Source: Polydactylus sextarius
Lineage: Eukaryota > Chordata > Actinopteri > Polynemidae
Direction of reading: 5' to 3'
Length of the DNA: 64,000 nt
Assembly: GCA_016801845.1 (NCBI GenBank)
Contig: CM028910.1
Coordinates: 12,926,629 to 12,990,628 of the forward strand
Shown: one piece after another, positions 1 through 12,918 of the stretch
Numbering within the stretch: the stretch's first letter is position 1
Layout: each line of letters starts with the position of its first letter
The notes under the pieces: generated by a model
Told to the model about the DNA's origin: nothing
The model's database searches: none
The model's input: only the letters and a program-made list of their open reading frames with translations
Translations under genes and position numbers: made by a program

Positions 1-780
1 AAACAATAAACAACATAAAACTGACTGAAAGCCATTAACTGAGCAAAGAAAACCAGTCAGCTTGAGTGTGACTCTTCCTGTAGGTTACTCTGGTCCCAGT
101 CCCAGCCCTTTCCCTGGGTGATAGTTAATTACCCTGGATAAATCCATTGGCAATTTGTCAGGCTGTTCCAGTATGTCCCCCACCACCCCCCACACCCAAA
201 CCCAGTCACTTCCCTCCTCTCTTCTTCCTCATTCTAAGCTCATGTAATGAATCACTAATCACTTCGTCCCTGACGAGCATACCCAGCCTATTATCTCTTA
301 ATTACCCCATTCAAGGAGGCATCAGCGCAGACCAGCAGGGGGCGTGATGTCAAGGAAAATATAAAGAATATGATGCAACTGAGCCAAATCAGTTTGTGCT
401 CAGTGATGGATATTAAATTAAAAATGCCAGAAGTGTGTGTGGAGAAGGACAGTGTATTTACTGTGAGGTGGTGAATTATGTATGTCACTATGTTTCTGTT
501 CATACACCTGAGAGGACAAGCAAGACACTGAAAGCCCCCCGGCTGTGGTGGTTTATGTACGTAGAGCCAGAACGAACTGGCTTGTTCTCAATCTCTGCTC
601 GGCCGTCTGACCACCGGGCTCCAAATGGTCCTCTTGTGGAGCATTTGGGTTGTGGCAGAAAATGGAGCCTCTAACTCACAGAGTCATTTGCAGATGCCAC
701 ACTTGGGATTCGAAGCGACTTGCCACAGATCGAAATTGGAGTTGGCAGCAGACATGAAATGGGGTCAGGGGATTTGTCCC
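1..780. other. Non-coding flank upstream of dmbx1
   Basis: No coding exon is recognisable; the open frames here are short and have no domain. The stretch from about 540 to 770 has balanced composition and no simple repeats, unlike the AT-rich DNA around it, so it could be a conserved non-coding element. That is inference from texture only; no alignment was available. Confidence 0.4.
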
Positions 781-826
781 TGACACACACACAAACTCAC
801 TCACACACACACACATTCACACACAG
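781..826. repeat. CA-rich microsatellite
   Basis: Imperfect CA dinucleotide runs, broken by TCACT units. No other content is visible here. Confidence 0.8.
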
Positions 827-1429
827 AACGTGTGAGTTTTAGGGTCCTCTGATTTACAAGAGGGGGTCTGTTCAAACAATGGCGTTGCAGATGAAGCAAA
901 GCTTACAGAGTCTCAGAAACAGACTTAGAATAAAAAGCCTCATTTGTAGCTGTCATTCACTGTCTGTTGAAAAATTCCCACACATGAAATTAAGTAGATC
1001 CTTACTGACTTTGCATTTTCTTTAAAGTAAATTTGTTTTGGATACAGGAGGGGTCACCCAGTATGTGTGATTGAGCAGATTTTCAAAGTGGTGTGTGAAG
1101 CGGGAAGGACAAATTCCCATACTCCCTTTTCCCAGTCTGAGAAAAGAGCAAAGAATAGGTTCAAGATCACACGGTTGTCGCTTGTTTACATCAACCACAT
1201 AAACCAAGAGCTATTTTTTTATAGCGTCCTAAACTGACAGGTGCCCCCTGCCAAGTCCTCCTAATAGTTAAGGTTTTTGAATTTAATCTCACTAATTTTG
1301 ACATATCCCACTAAGGATCTTAAAGCTTAACTTTAGAAAAGAAAAAAGACCCTGTACGGCCCTTTCTGGAATCCCGGTGTCCGTTTTTTGTCAACCTTTT
1401 AGTGAAAGCCTGTCAAAATTGGTTAGCTT

Positions 1430-1770
1430 CTCCAGTGAAACTACTTCTTTGCATCTTAGCTCCCGGCCTTGCCCTGTGTCTGCACAATTTCTCTCTATCC
1501 TCTTGTTTCTCTCCTTTTGTTTAGATAAAGCGAGGGATTAGGAAAGATTTGCCCCCATAAAGTAGTGGTTTGATGGGCTTTTATCCCACCATGTTGCTAA
1601 AGCTGTGTAGCCCCTGGATTAGGCCCTGACAATAGGAACCCTTGTGCTGGGCCGCAGCCTGAGGGCCACAACCAAAGACCAGCTCTGAGAAAGAGGGAGG
1701 AAACAAACCTGCCAACCTCGATATGTCAAGTCTGCCAGAGAAAAGGAGCAGCTCCGGCTGCAGCATGGTG
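1430..1770. promoter_or_regulatory. Candidate enhancer upstream of dmbx1, with two GGATTA sites
   Basis: This non-coding stretch has balanced composition and carries GGATTA at 1535-1540 and 1616-1621. GGATTA/TAATCC is the established binding site of K50 homeodomain proteins such as Otx and, by its Lys50, Dmbx1. The sites and their spacing are seen; enhancer function and conservation are inferred. It lies about 5.7 kb upstream of the first dmbx1 exon. Confidence 0.3.
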
Positions 1771-2523
1771 CGCTGCGTCTACAGGATCATACAAGAATAA
1801 ACAATGCAGAGAGTGAACAATGTGTGGTCAGCCTCACAAATTGAGAATTATCAATATCTACCTAAATATTATCAAATAAATTAGAAAAGATTTCTTTTTT
1901 TAAAAGATTAACTCTGATTCTTTTACACATCAAAGTCTCTTTATTGGTCTTTGAAAGTGCTAATTCATATCTGAAAAAAGTTTTCTAAGTGTTTTTTGAC
2001 TTGAGAGCGGCTACAGGAAGTCTGAAAAAAATGCTTTAAGTGAATAACAGGAATTTAGGGTTGTGAAGATAGAAAGAAGTGAGTTTACAAAACCTCTGTT
2101 ACAATTATGCTTAAGCTTAGTTTCATTACGCTAGCCTACATTAGCTGCTAGTAGCATAACATACTTACTTTTCAGACTGAACTGACAGTATTGTTTCTGG
2201 CCACAAAGGGCAGATGCTTTCACTGAAAAAGTTCAATACACTATCTGCTCAGCACCAATTTGCAAGTTAGCAGCTATCTAGTTAAGAAAGTGTATCGTTT
2301 ACTTCGTAAAAAGCTGCTTATTCCCATCAGAAGTTGGTGGAGACCAAAACAGAGCTAAAAGCAGAGGGAATATTGTGGACATTCATTCATCAGGTGGATG
2401 GAAACATCAGAACTGCTTCAAATAAATAATGATGTAGCTCTGTGTCTGTTAGCTTTGACATGGCTAACAAGTTCAGCTTTACTTTACAAACTGTAAATTG
2501 AATTTTTTCATTTGCAGAGCATT

Positions 2524-3240
2524 CAGAACATACAGAAAGTATTCAGTGCCCCCTCACATTATTAGCATTTTATGTAGTAAAATCCTCTTAATTTAATTTC
2601 TTTCAATCTACAAGTGGCATTTAATCTCCACAATGACAAAGTGGAAACAGAATTTTTGAAATTTTTTGAAAAATGTATAAATTATCCAGATGTCTGTCAA
2701 AATACCGACACATCACTTTTCAGATCCATTTAGCCGAGGTGTCTCCCATTTCTCTTGATCTTTGTTGAGATGTTTCTAGATGTTTCCTGGTTTGAATAAA
2801 AATGGCAAATTTAATTGACAGGATAAGATTTGGAAAGTTCAAAGCGTTAATGTTCCTGATGCATATTAGAGCAAAAACCAAGCTATGGCTTTTAGGGAAC
2901 CACCTGCAGAGTTAGGAGACAGGATAGGATTGTGTCAGTGCACAGATCTTCTGCAGTGATGGTTTTGAAGAAAGAGCACAGCTGCCTGGAGCATCACAGG
3001 TCCTAACTGGAGCTGTGTGAAACTCCACCGATCTGAGAGAAACAAGATTCTCTGATCTGATCATAGACTGAACTGTTCAGCCTTAATTGTAAACATCATG
3101 TCTGGAGCAAACTAAGTAACACTCATAACCTGCTGGATACCAACCCTTAAGGTGAAACCTGCTGGTGACAGCACCATGCTGGAGGTTTTTCAGTGGCAGG
3201 GACATGGAGACTGGTCAGAGTTGAAGGAAAGCTCATGTTA
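2524..3240 (+). mobile_element. Degenerate Tc1/mariner DNA transposon remnant
   Basis: The left end (about 2530-2550) resembles the AGTATTCAG-type terminus of fish Tc1-like elements. Around 2735-2770 the left arm continues with wording typical of these elements. Around 3035-3065 and 3165-3220 it matches the transposase segments that flank the DDE catalytic region (the 'AACAAGATTCTCTG' block and the 'CACCATGCTGG...TTTTTCAGTGGCAGGGAC' block). The middle is deleted, there is no long reading frame, and no right-hand terminus was found. It is therefore a dead copy. Recognition is from memory of the family. Confidence 0.8.
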
Positions 3241-3659
3241 AATTTCTAAAACTATTTAGATTTTTAGCCTAACATACACAACATAACATTTTTAAGTATA
3301 GGGGCAAATGCATAGAATCCTGAAACACAATACTTTAAACCTTATGCTTTTGATTCATAAAAACATGTCAACTATATGAAAGTTTGAAGAGATATAACAT
3401 ACAACTAAATATAAAGGACTGTGATTTTTTTTTGACATATGGTTCAGAAATATCTGACAATAAAAAAGAAAATACTGTGGAGTCAAAGATTTGTTCATAT
3501 AAATCAGGTATCCAACACATATCAAGGAAGTCTTAAAGGTGAATGCGCAGCTAATACACAGCCAGAAGATCGCTAATGGCAAGTTGCTTTGTTACTCCAG
3601 TCACACAAGTCCCATGGAAGCAGTCAATTCTAAACCATACATCAAAATGATTAATTTCA

Positions 3660-3990
3660 CCCAAATGAGCACAAGCTAACCTTGACTAAGAGCATGTGCT
3701 GGCCAGAGCAGCTGGATTGAAACCTAATATATTCATGAAGTTAAAGAAAACCTAATGATAAAAGTTAATGGGCTCTGAAGGCTGAAGGCATCAACTTTCT
3801 CCTCGAGTTGATGTAAAATGCCACTTGGAAAATATAGGGAGCCATTTGAGGGGTAAAATTACAAACGCTCATGCGTTATAAACCTGATTAAAAACTGAAC
3901 ATGATTTATAAATCGCTGCAGCTTCCTCGGCTGAGCTTTGATTTCAGGCTGCCAAAGTCCTGATGCAGGGATAAAAGTTTTGATATTCAG
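3660..3990. promoter_or_regulatory. Possible conserved non-coding element
   Basis: A repeat-free stretch containing homeobox-type cores (several TAAT, and CCTAATGATAAAAGTTAATG near 3752-3771). It encodes nothing recognisable. The regulatory call is inference and needs cross-species alignment. Confidence 0.2.
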
Positions 3991-5298
3991 AAAGCAGGCG
4001 GGAGGATGATTGAGAGTAAAGACGATAACTCAGATCTGAGGAGAGGCTTTAACATGATGAAGCTTGAATGCAGCCAGAGTGCAGGGAACAATGGGTGCGC
4101 CAATGAAATCCACAGAAATCTGAGATGAATTTGGGGTTTAGGAAAAGTTAGCCAGGAGCGAGCAGTGACTGAGATCCTGAAGGTGATCAGGATGAGAAGT
4201 GTGATGTGAGGATGGTAAACACAGTCAGAGACGGGTAAACTAAAGCCTGCATTCAGGATGAGGATCAGCACGACTGAGCCTCGAAACTACTAATACTGTT
4301 CTGCAAAAGAAAACATTTGGAGTTACTGTTTGTGGTTTTCTTTTTTAAGTCAGAAAAACAACAACAACAAAAAAGGTCAAGTAATCAATTTGTTGATTAA
4401 TGGAAAATTATTTTAAGAATTAAGTGATGGTTCCAGTCATTTTTCAAGCAAAAATTACACACAGACTGACTCTCTTGACTAGTTTCCGATTTTTATGTCA
4501 TTACCAAAAGGATTATTATTATTAAGGATTATTATTATTATTACTATTATTGTCCAGTTTATTATACAATAAAGACATTTAATAACATCTATTTCTAATA
4601 GTCTTAAATTTTTTTTAGATGAAATAATAAACTTCAGTGATGGTTTCACACTAAGATGAAAATCCTGCAACATGATGTACAATCCACATAGAATATATCA
4701 ACAACTTCTGTCACTGAATATAAAACATAATGTTATTATTAATTGCTTGACTTTATAGGATCAAATAATAATAACAATAATAAAAAAGTTTGCTTGTCAG
4801 AAAATGTGTATATTTTTTTCCCCCTAAAATACTTTGTTACATCTTTAAAAAGAAACCAAATGCATTAATTTACAAGATACAATAATATCTTATATATTCT
4901 TATGTGTTAAAATCAGTGTAAACAGAGGCTGTGTGAGTTATCTGTCCACTCCCTTGCTGCTGCTGCAGCTCAGATGGCCTAATATGAGTCTAATAGCAGA
5001 CCCTCCTGACACTTTCCATTAAAGCCATGCTGGACATTAGGTCGCGTTAAGTTCCGTAAAAAAGCTGATTTGAGGAAGAGCAGCTGAGAGGAATTCCTTC
5101 TCGCTTTAATTGCTTTAGAAACGGTTCCCACAAAGAGACACAGACCAGATTTACCTCCACTTTAAGTTCTTATTTCCATCAGTTCACAAGTTAATCCGAT
5201 TTTTTTCCCCTCTTTTCCTCGTGTGGACCTAAATGCTCTGCAGCTACTGACAAAACAAAAACAAAAAAAGAGAGAAAAGACTAAAACATAAGGTCGGA

Positions 5299-5300
<2 letters not shown>
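3991..5300. other. AT-rich non-coding DNA
   Basis: Contains trinucleotide ATT/ATA runs near 4512-4550 and many homopolymer tracts. No gene, RNA or clear repeat family is visible. Confidence 0.5.

Positions 5301-5332
<32 letters not shown>
5301..5332. repeat. (AT)n microsatellite
   Basis: A pure AT dinucleotide run of about 15 units. Confidence 0.95.
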
Positions 5333-5336
<4 letters not shown>

Positions 5337-6470
5337 AAAAATTATAATCATTGCTAGGATCATTTTTTTTTTAAATTATTATTTATCCACCACTTGTTGC
5401 TTGAAAACACTGTCAACTTATTTATTCATATTGTGATCATTATTACATAAATAACTTAACTACTGTGTAATAAATGAGAAGTGGGGAGTGGAGGGGGGTA
5501 GTTAAACACTATAAATTGAAAAGTGAAGTTAAAAGCCTTGAGGTTAACTATAGCTTTAAGCAGCACATTCATTTGTCCAAACTGTTGTCAGGAATCTACA
5601 ACTTCTCTACAGCGACTGAATGTGGCCGAGGATCAAATCGAGTTTAGGATTTGAACCCTCCACCCTCCGGTCGACCTTCTCCTTTCTCTCACTCTCTCAG
5701 AGAGAAAATTCAACAAAATATGCAAGCTTTACATTAAAAGGCTACTTTTCTCTGCCCTTAATTCCAGCCTAAACGGGTTTTCTTCGGGAGAAAAAAATCT
5801 TTTCTTAAAAAAAAAAAAAAACCTTGAAGAAGAGAGGGGCATTATTGTTTTAATCCTCTTACCAGCAGTCATTTTAAGACATTTTTTTGGAGGGTGAAAT
5901 GGCGTCTTGTCTACCCCAATCCTAACCTAAATCCCTCGGGGCCGGGGAGCTGCTGGAGGCAGTGCAGCCCTGCCTGCATCTCTCCATCTCAGCTGCATTC
6001 CCACCAAACAGTACAAACAGTACAAACAGTACAAACAGTAGGCTGCAAACGGCGAGACATGGAGCAAAAATAAATAAACAAGTAGATAAGAAAAATTAAA
6101 TTAAAAACACAGAATTGACCTAAAAATCACCATCGTGCTGGAGAAACTACAGGCCATCACTCATTTACATATTGATAAATTGAGACCTGTGTCAGACACC
6201 GGACATTTTTACTTTGAGGAGAAGATGTTTATTATTATTATTATTATTTCTAACTCATTTCTTTCTAAAATTTTGTTTTAGTACGTTTGCAAGTTCATCT
6301 TCAGACTTGGAAAATCTGTCAAAAGAGGTTATTTTTTAGTATTTATTATCTGTAATAATAATAATAATAATAATAATGTATTTAAAGTAAAAGCTTTGTT
6401 GAAAATTATATATTTACATAATATTTACATTAAATGTAGCCATTGATCTATTGATTGGACCCTGAAATAA
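5333..6470. other. AT-rich non-coding DNA with minor repeats
   Basis: Includes a poly-A run (5808-5821), a tandem CAGTACAAA-type repeat (about 6008-6042) and ATT/AAT trinucleotide runs (6230-6247, 6354-6378). No coding content is seen. Confidence 0.6.
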
Positions 6471-6471
6471 A

Positions 6472-6472
<1 letters not shown>

Positions 6473-6546
<74 letters not shown>
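6473..6546. repeat. Long (TA)n microsatellite
   Basis: An almost perfect TA dinucleotide run of about 70 bases. It is palindromic and can extrude a hairpin, so copy number in the assembly may be unreliable. Confidence 0.95.
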
Positions 6547-6549
<3 letters not shown>

Positions 6550-6990
6550 AAAAACAGACTGAGGAAGAAATATGAATTAATAACATTTAATGACAGACTG
6601 TTACATAATTGGGATGTGTATTTTTTAAATGCATCTTGATATGTTTTAATCAAATCAGCTTCAATAAATTATTACAGTTTGCTGATTTGGTAAAACTTCT
6701 AAACATTTCTCAGTAAAACAAACAAAAAATAAAATAAAAATGCTATTGCCATTGTACTTATTATTATCATTATCATTATTATGGACAACTGAGGGGTTAA
6801 TGGTAATAGCTTATTAGAATAATGGTCGTTTTGGGTTTTTTTAAGGAAAAAAAAAACGTTGACATTTTTAAATTTTAAAATACATTTTTAAAAAGTCGAA
6901 TTAATTTCTTCTGAAATAAAATTTTTAAAAAAGAGCGTCAGCAGAGGAGACGGCAGCTCGGATGCAGGAATCATCTGTGAGGAGTAACTT

Positions 6991-7041
<51 letters not shown>
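6991..7041. repeat. dmbx1: (GT)n microsatellite at the dmbx1 promoter
   Basis: About 25 GT units sit immediately upstream of the GC-rich start region of dmbx1. GT tracts can form Z-DNA; an effect on the promoter is inference. Confidence 0.9.
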
Positions 7042-7046
<5 letters not shown>

Positions 7047-7388
7047 TGGAAAAGCGATGTGATTGGCAGAGAAGAAGCAGCGTGCGCGCGTCCCGGTGAC
7101 CCCACCCGGAGCCGCTTTAAAGGCCGATAGATGGCAGCTCAGCATCCTCCCACATCCACCGAGAGGAGAACCGGAGCGCGGAGAAGCGGGACAGACCGGG
7201 ACACTGTCAGGATATCAAACACACCGAAGGAGAAAGAAAACACACACACACACAAACCGGTTAAAATGAGGACATCCACAACCTCCCGCGGATTTTAGAG
7301 AAGAAGAACAACAAAATAGATCTGAAAGGAAAATATCCAACTGCTCTTCTAGTGGAGATATTTCACTTCAGGCGCACGAAGGAGAGAG
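7042..7388 (+). promoter_or_regulatory. dmbx1: dmbx1 core promoter and 5' UTR exon
   Basis: GC content jumps here. An inverted CCAAT box (GATTGG, 7060-7065) and a CpG-rich patch (7080-7115) are followed by transcribed-looking sequence that ends in a strong donor, GAGAGAG|GTAAGAAG, after 7388. No ATG upstream of the donor opens a plausible protein, so this is read as an untranslated first exon spliced to the acceptor at 9465. The transcription start is not defined. Confidence 0.6.
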
Positions 7389-8090
7389 GTAAGAAGTTTA
7401 CAGAGCGGAAACTGGACCGTGGACTTGATGTCACGCCTTAGTTTTGTGGTGTAATAACTTGTCTGATTTTAAGATTGTTAAATAACAAGATTGTTAAATA
7501 ACTAGTCTAACTATTCCTCTTCTATCGTGGATTAAACTAAACTAGTTGGCGACAGTCTGAGATACCCAACAAAAAGTAGACGATCTTAACAAAGTCTGAC
7601 CATCTGACAGATGTAGCTTATATAAAACACTACTACTGACAGTGAGGTTAATTTTAACGCTATAAGGATCATAATGGCAGGTGTCTTTTGTTTATTATTG
7701 TTTACCACTACAGGCCGGTTTAATTACCCATACTTGAATATTCCCATGAATTTCCTGTGTAGTTGAAGTTTGTGAACGCTACTGAATCGATGCCATATAG
7801 ACTATACAGAGCCCTGGTCCCAAGGCAATCTTTAGTAAATGCTGTATAACTCATAAATCCACGGCAATTAGCATAATTAGGCTTAAATCAGAGCCCGAGG
7901 CTGTGTGACATTGTCCTGAAAGAAGAGCATTATGTTGAGTTTTTAAGCTGCAGATGTAAAGAAAAAAAGAAGAAGAAAGAAAACAGATTATACCAATCCA
8001 GCTAGAGATTGATTTAGAGAAATAAAGGGGGAAATATATATATTATTGCATTAGTCACACGTTTTGATCGCGTGGACGCACACAGTAGGT

Positions 8091-8130
<40 letters not shown>

Positions 8131-9464
8131 GCCCACCTTTCACGTGTCAGGCCTGATGATAAATTAATAGCCTTGTATAGTGGAAACCTATTTGCACCCA
8201 CATTAGACAGGAGCCCAACTGGGGATCCCGCGTGCATATTTCACTGAAGACCTATCACACGTCTCCGTCAGCCTCCAGGCGTTTGAAACTGACCTGGGAC
8301 CCGCCACAGATTGAAATAAACGCCCCTCCACCGCCAGCGCCACCGCCAGCACTACCCTCCTCCTCCTCCTCCTCCTCCACCTCCTCTTCACTCTCTCAAC
8401 TCAAAACTCTCCGGGAGCAAAGTAAATATTTTTCCTTGCACCGTCTGTCAGCGCAGCGCAGCCTGTGGACGCTGAGCTACGTTTAAACTTGACGCTGAGC
8501 GTTTAAAAATAAAATAAAATAAAAGCCTCACATTTAAAACGCTGTTGACTGAAAATGTAGATGAAATGACAAAGCAAAAAAAAAAAAAAAAAAAAAAGGT
8601 AGTGTCACTTACCCCTGTTTTGTTCAACGTTAAAAGAAAAATTACCTAACCAATTTTTTTTACCTGCCTGGTTCTAATAATAATATTAATAATACAATAT
8701 CTACAATTACCTACTACTACTAATACTAGTAATAATAATAATAAACATAAAATAGTTACTATTTTTTCACAATTTTTAAGTCAGTTAAAAAAAACAAGCA
8801 CAACAATAAAAGTATTGTGTGATAATGCTAAAAAGTAGACTGACATATTACAGTATAATTACAAAATAATAATAAAAAACCAATAATAACTAACTCCACG
8901 AGGACAATGCTGTGTTTATTTGAGCGTCATCTTATATTAAAACTAATCCTCTTGTAAAATTGTTTTGAGTTGGTCGCAATGGAGCCATTAACCGACTACT
9001 TTCTCTCTCCTTGACACCTTTAAATCATAATAATAATAATAATTATAATAATGATAAAATATTATCTTATTTCTAGAATTTCTTATTTCTATATTTAATG
9101 TATATCTTAGTTTCAATTAAATATATTTATGTACATTTTTTCTGACGGTTCAGATTCAAACATGGATGATTCGTCTCTACAACACACGTGGAAATCGGGA
9201 ATTTCCTTAATCACCATAAATCACCTGCCCTGTTGTTTTTGAATGAAGGAGTCTGTTTTTATTTTCCTCTGCGTGCTGTTTATTGTCTATTTCACCTGTT
9301 ACCATTTCACTCAATTCGGTTATAATAAATACAACAAACTTTTTTTTTTTTTTTTTTTTAATGTTTGTTTCTTTTTTCTTTCTTTCTTTTACATGAGGAT
9401 TCATAAGTTTCTGCTACCGCACAAAAGTCACATTTCGCTCACAGCGTCTCGTTTCCTCCTCCAG
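7389..9464 (+). other. dmbx1: dmbx1 intron 1 with possible regulatory block
   Basis: The intron separates the untranslated exon from the first coding exon. The part from 7720 to 7960 is repeat-free and contains several TAAT/ATTA cores, so it is a candidate conserved intronic element (inferred). The rest holds a (CA)n run (8094-8129), a (TCC)n tract (8355-8383), a poly-A run (8577-8598), AAT repeats and a poly-T run (9341-9359). Confidence 0.5.
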
Positions 9465-9475
9465 ACAGCGCGGCC

Positions 9476-11210
9476 ATGCAGCACTACGGAGTGAACGGCT
9501 ACTCTCTCCACGCCATGAACTCGCTGAGCGCCATGTACAACCTCCACCAGCAGGCGGCGCAGCAGGCCCAGCACGCAGCTGACTACAGGCCCTCGGTGCA
9601 CGCGCTTACTCTTGCAGAGAGACTGGCTGGTAAGAATCAGTTGCTTATTTTTGCTTTTCACTTCCTTTTTCTCATTCACGTGTCATCACAATTAACAGCT
9701 GTGTATTTCAACAGTGTCTGGTGTGTTTTGATGCGTATTCAGAAACGTACTGATCCTCTAGACGATCACACGTACCCTTTGACCTCTTCCTCAATTAAAC
9801 TAGTCATGTTTCTTGTTTCTCAACGGCTGCACATTTCAAGACATTATCCTAGAGGCCCGTTATGGCTCTCAGCACCGAAAGCAGCGGCGCAGTCGTACGG
9901 CGTTCACCGCCCAGCAGCTGGAAGCCCTCGAGAAAACGTTTCAGAAAACCCACTATCCTGATGTAGTGATGCGTGAACGTCTGGCCATGTGCACCAACCT
10001 ACCCGAGGCACGTGTGCAGGTAAAAAGAAAAAAACAAAAATCTCTCAGAATGCATTTGTGTTGTGTTATGTCTGCCTGTTGCACGCTCACTGTAAAAAAA
10101 AAAAAAAAAGTTTGAAGGTTTATTTAAGGACATTATTAAATGTGAAAGCAGATTGAATCTCTGACGTGTTTGTTTTTCTTCCTGCCAGGTTTGGTTCAAG
10201 AACCGTCGTGCCAAGTTTCGTAAGAAGCAGCGGAGCCTGCAGAAGGAGCAGCTCCAGAAACAGAAAGAGGCGTCAGGAGTAGCAGAGGGCTCGACAGAGG
10301 ACTCCAAAACTGACCTCGCCACCAACACTAACACCAACGCGTCCACCCTGGGTCCTGACGCTCGCACTCCTCCCCCGCCCTCCTCCCTCTCAGAGACAGA
10401 GAGGCTGGCGGCGGCGCAGCCTCTGCCCGGTGAGATGAGTGTGGAAGTCAACGTCACCTCTCCTGAGCCGTCGGACTGCGAGTCAGCGGCGGAAGATAAC
10501 GCCGACAGAGACGAGGACGAACTGAGAGGGGAGACGAGGGTGAAGATCAGAGAGGAGATGCAGGGGGAGGGGGGGGCGCAGGCTGGAGGTAGCTCCCCAT
10601 CTTCCAAACGACTCAGCCCAACATCAGGTAAAAAAACAAAACCAAAAGACAAATCTATTTTCCCTGATTATACATTTAAGAATCTAATCACATCCATTTC
10701 AAACAACTGGATAAACACATAAGAAACATGTGTATAGTAGGAGTCTGTGTGTTAAATCTTACTGAAGTCCTCCTCCTCTACTTCTTTCCAGACTCTCCAC
10801 TGAGCTCCCCCACCCTGCCATCGTCCAGCGGCGTGACCAGCGGTTTGGCTCAGAGCAACTCCTACGCCTCGTCTCCGCTCAGCCTCTTCAGGCTGCAGGA
10901 GCAGTTTCGGCAGCACATGGCCGCCACCAACAACCTGGTGCACTATCCGTCCTTCGACATGAGCACGCCGTCCTCTCTGCCCTACCTGGGCATGAACGTC
11001 AATATGCCTTCCCCACTGGGCTCCCTGCCCTGTCAGTCCTACTACCAGACCCTGTCGCAGGCCCAGCAGGTGTGGAACAGCCCATTGCTGCAGGCGGCGC
11101 CAGGCGCCCTCCCGGGAAGCCTCAACAGCAAGACCACCAGCATCGAGAACCTTCGTCTGAGGGCGAAGCAGCACGCAGCTTCACTGGGATTGGACATGCT
11201 CCCCAACTGA
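9476..11210 (+). CDS. dmbx1: Diencephalon/mesencephalon homeobox protein 1 (Dmbx1)
   Basis: A nuclear paired-like homeodomain transcription factor, known in vertebrates as an Otx-type repressor acting in midbrain, diencephalon and retina development. Coding exons are 9476-9629, 9841-10019, 10189-10627 and 10792-11210, all with GT-AG borders and matching phases, giving 396 aa (mammalian DMBX1 is about 380). The N-terminus MQHYGVNGYSLHAMNSLSAM is typical of Dmbx1. The homeodomain spans about residues 66-125. Recognition helix WFKNRRAK carries Lys at homeodomain position 50 (residue 115), which predicts binding to TAATCC/GGATTA. A Ser/Asp/Glu-rich linker follows, and an OAR motif (TTSIENLRLRAKQHAA) closes the protein at about 372-387. 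The start ATG lies 11 bases into exon 2. Whether this is the teleost a or b paralogue cannot be told here. The gene looks intact. Confidence 0.96.
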
Positions 11211-12600
11211 AGCTCAGACTGCTCAAATCTCTGCGTTTTGGCCTCTGCTCTTCGGCCGTAACTATGAATTATCGGCCCGACTGTGTCCGAGAGGCGACTC
11301 TGGTTCCCTTACACTTTCCTCTCGACTTCTCATCACGGTCGGAAACTGTGTGTATCAATCCAAAAACACATTAGAAACACCTCAGATTTAAACTTAAGCT
11401 TTTTTGACAACCACCCAGCTGGTTGTCATGAGGATAAGTTTAACATTTCTCCATTCAGAATCAGTTCAAATTTCAAATTTGCAGGCAGTGTTTTGTCTGC
11501 AGTTACTAGATTTCACTTGAGCCCACACAGACAAGTATCACAAATGTGTTTCAGAGCAGGCACTTTAAGGGCCCTCCCTCACTTTTAAGGCCCTGGTTTG
11601 CAAACACCATTATTGCCCTTCACCTCATCATCACCGTCGTCACCATCATACAGGCATAAAGGCATCACTGCTGGGAGCGCACCCGATCATGAAGACCATC
11701 TCTGCTGGACAGACTTAACAGAAAAGAAGATTATAACAAGAACTCAATGGACTTAATTACATTTTAAAAAAATGTTTTTTTTTTCTAAAAAAAAAAAAAA
11801 AATTCCACATGGACTGCAGTTTTGACTGAAAAGCAGTTTGCACTCGTGGATTGTGCTTGTAATTGACTCCTCGTGATCAAACAGCTTAAACCAGTGCTTC
11901 TCCTAATGTTAGCTGCTCCTCTGTGGTAAAGTCCTGAACCAGGGAGCGAGTCAGTCTCATTCCAGGAGTAGAAATATTCAAATATTCCATAATCCAACAC
12001 CTGAACGTGAACTATGCATGCACGCACCCTTTTTTTTTTTTTTTTTTTTTTTTTTGGAGCATGGCTTAAAGGCCTTACAAACACAGAATGACGTCACATC
12101 AGATCTGATATCTGATCAGATCAGTCACTATAATCCCCAGGCCAAATATAAATATATATATATATTTTATTTTTTTTTTTTTTTTTTTTTTTGCAGAGGA
12201 CACACGATTCTCCTTATTTAAAGTCACAGCTCTGGCTGCAAGAATCAATTCAACATTGTAAATATCCTTCAGTGTTTTGCCTCCATCTGCCTGGTTAAAC
12301 AGTAACTTCATTTATCGGTTGTGGCTTTGAATAAAAGGACCTAAACCACAAATTAAACAGAGAGAGAATCCGAAGAGGAGACACGGCCAGAAATAAATAT
12401 AAACCCAACCAATGTTTCTTTTTTTTTTTTAAAACACTCACCACTTTTTCTGAGCCAGTGGCTTCAGCAGAAAGACTCACAGGCCAGTTCTCTATGTATT
12501 ATATCGCTGTAGATTTCAGACATGTATTTCTCAATCGTTTTAAATGTGAGTAATTTATCTGTCTAATTCAAGGGAATAAATCACACTTAAGAATGACTCT
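11211..12600 (+). other. dmbx1: dmbx1 3' UTR (probable extent)
   Basis: Non-coding sequence follows the stop. AATAAA signals occur near 12330 and near 12575, and the second is a plausible poly(A) signal. The stretch contains long poly-T and poly-A runs (11786-11802, 12030-12056, 12165-12192). The true end is not determined. Confidence 0.4.
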
Positions 12601-12887
12601 TGTTCTCAGTGTTGTCAGTTGAAATAGAGCATGAAAGCATTTGCCTGCATTTGTTCACATTTTTTTTTCCCCACAGGAAAGAGAGCAGCCAACAATAATT
12701 AACAAACGTTCCTCAAAACCATGAACCGTTTAATATTTCTGTCTAAATTGATTTTGACAGTTTTGTATTTCCTGAAACAGAAAGGAAAATCAAAAGGAAA
12801 TCAAACAGAGATAACGCACCAACATGAAAAAAAAAATACATAAAAATACAAACATATTCTCACACAGGTCTTCAAAAATCCCCTTCC

Positions 12888-12918
<31 letters not shown>

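Noticed and set aside
9999..10652. 217-aa minus-strand open frame over dmbx1
   Set aside because: It is the antisense of dmbx1 exon 4 and its intron; the composition follows the homeobox gene and there is no domain.
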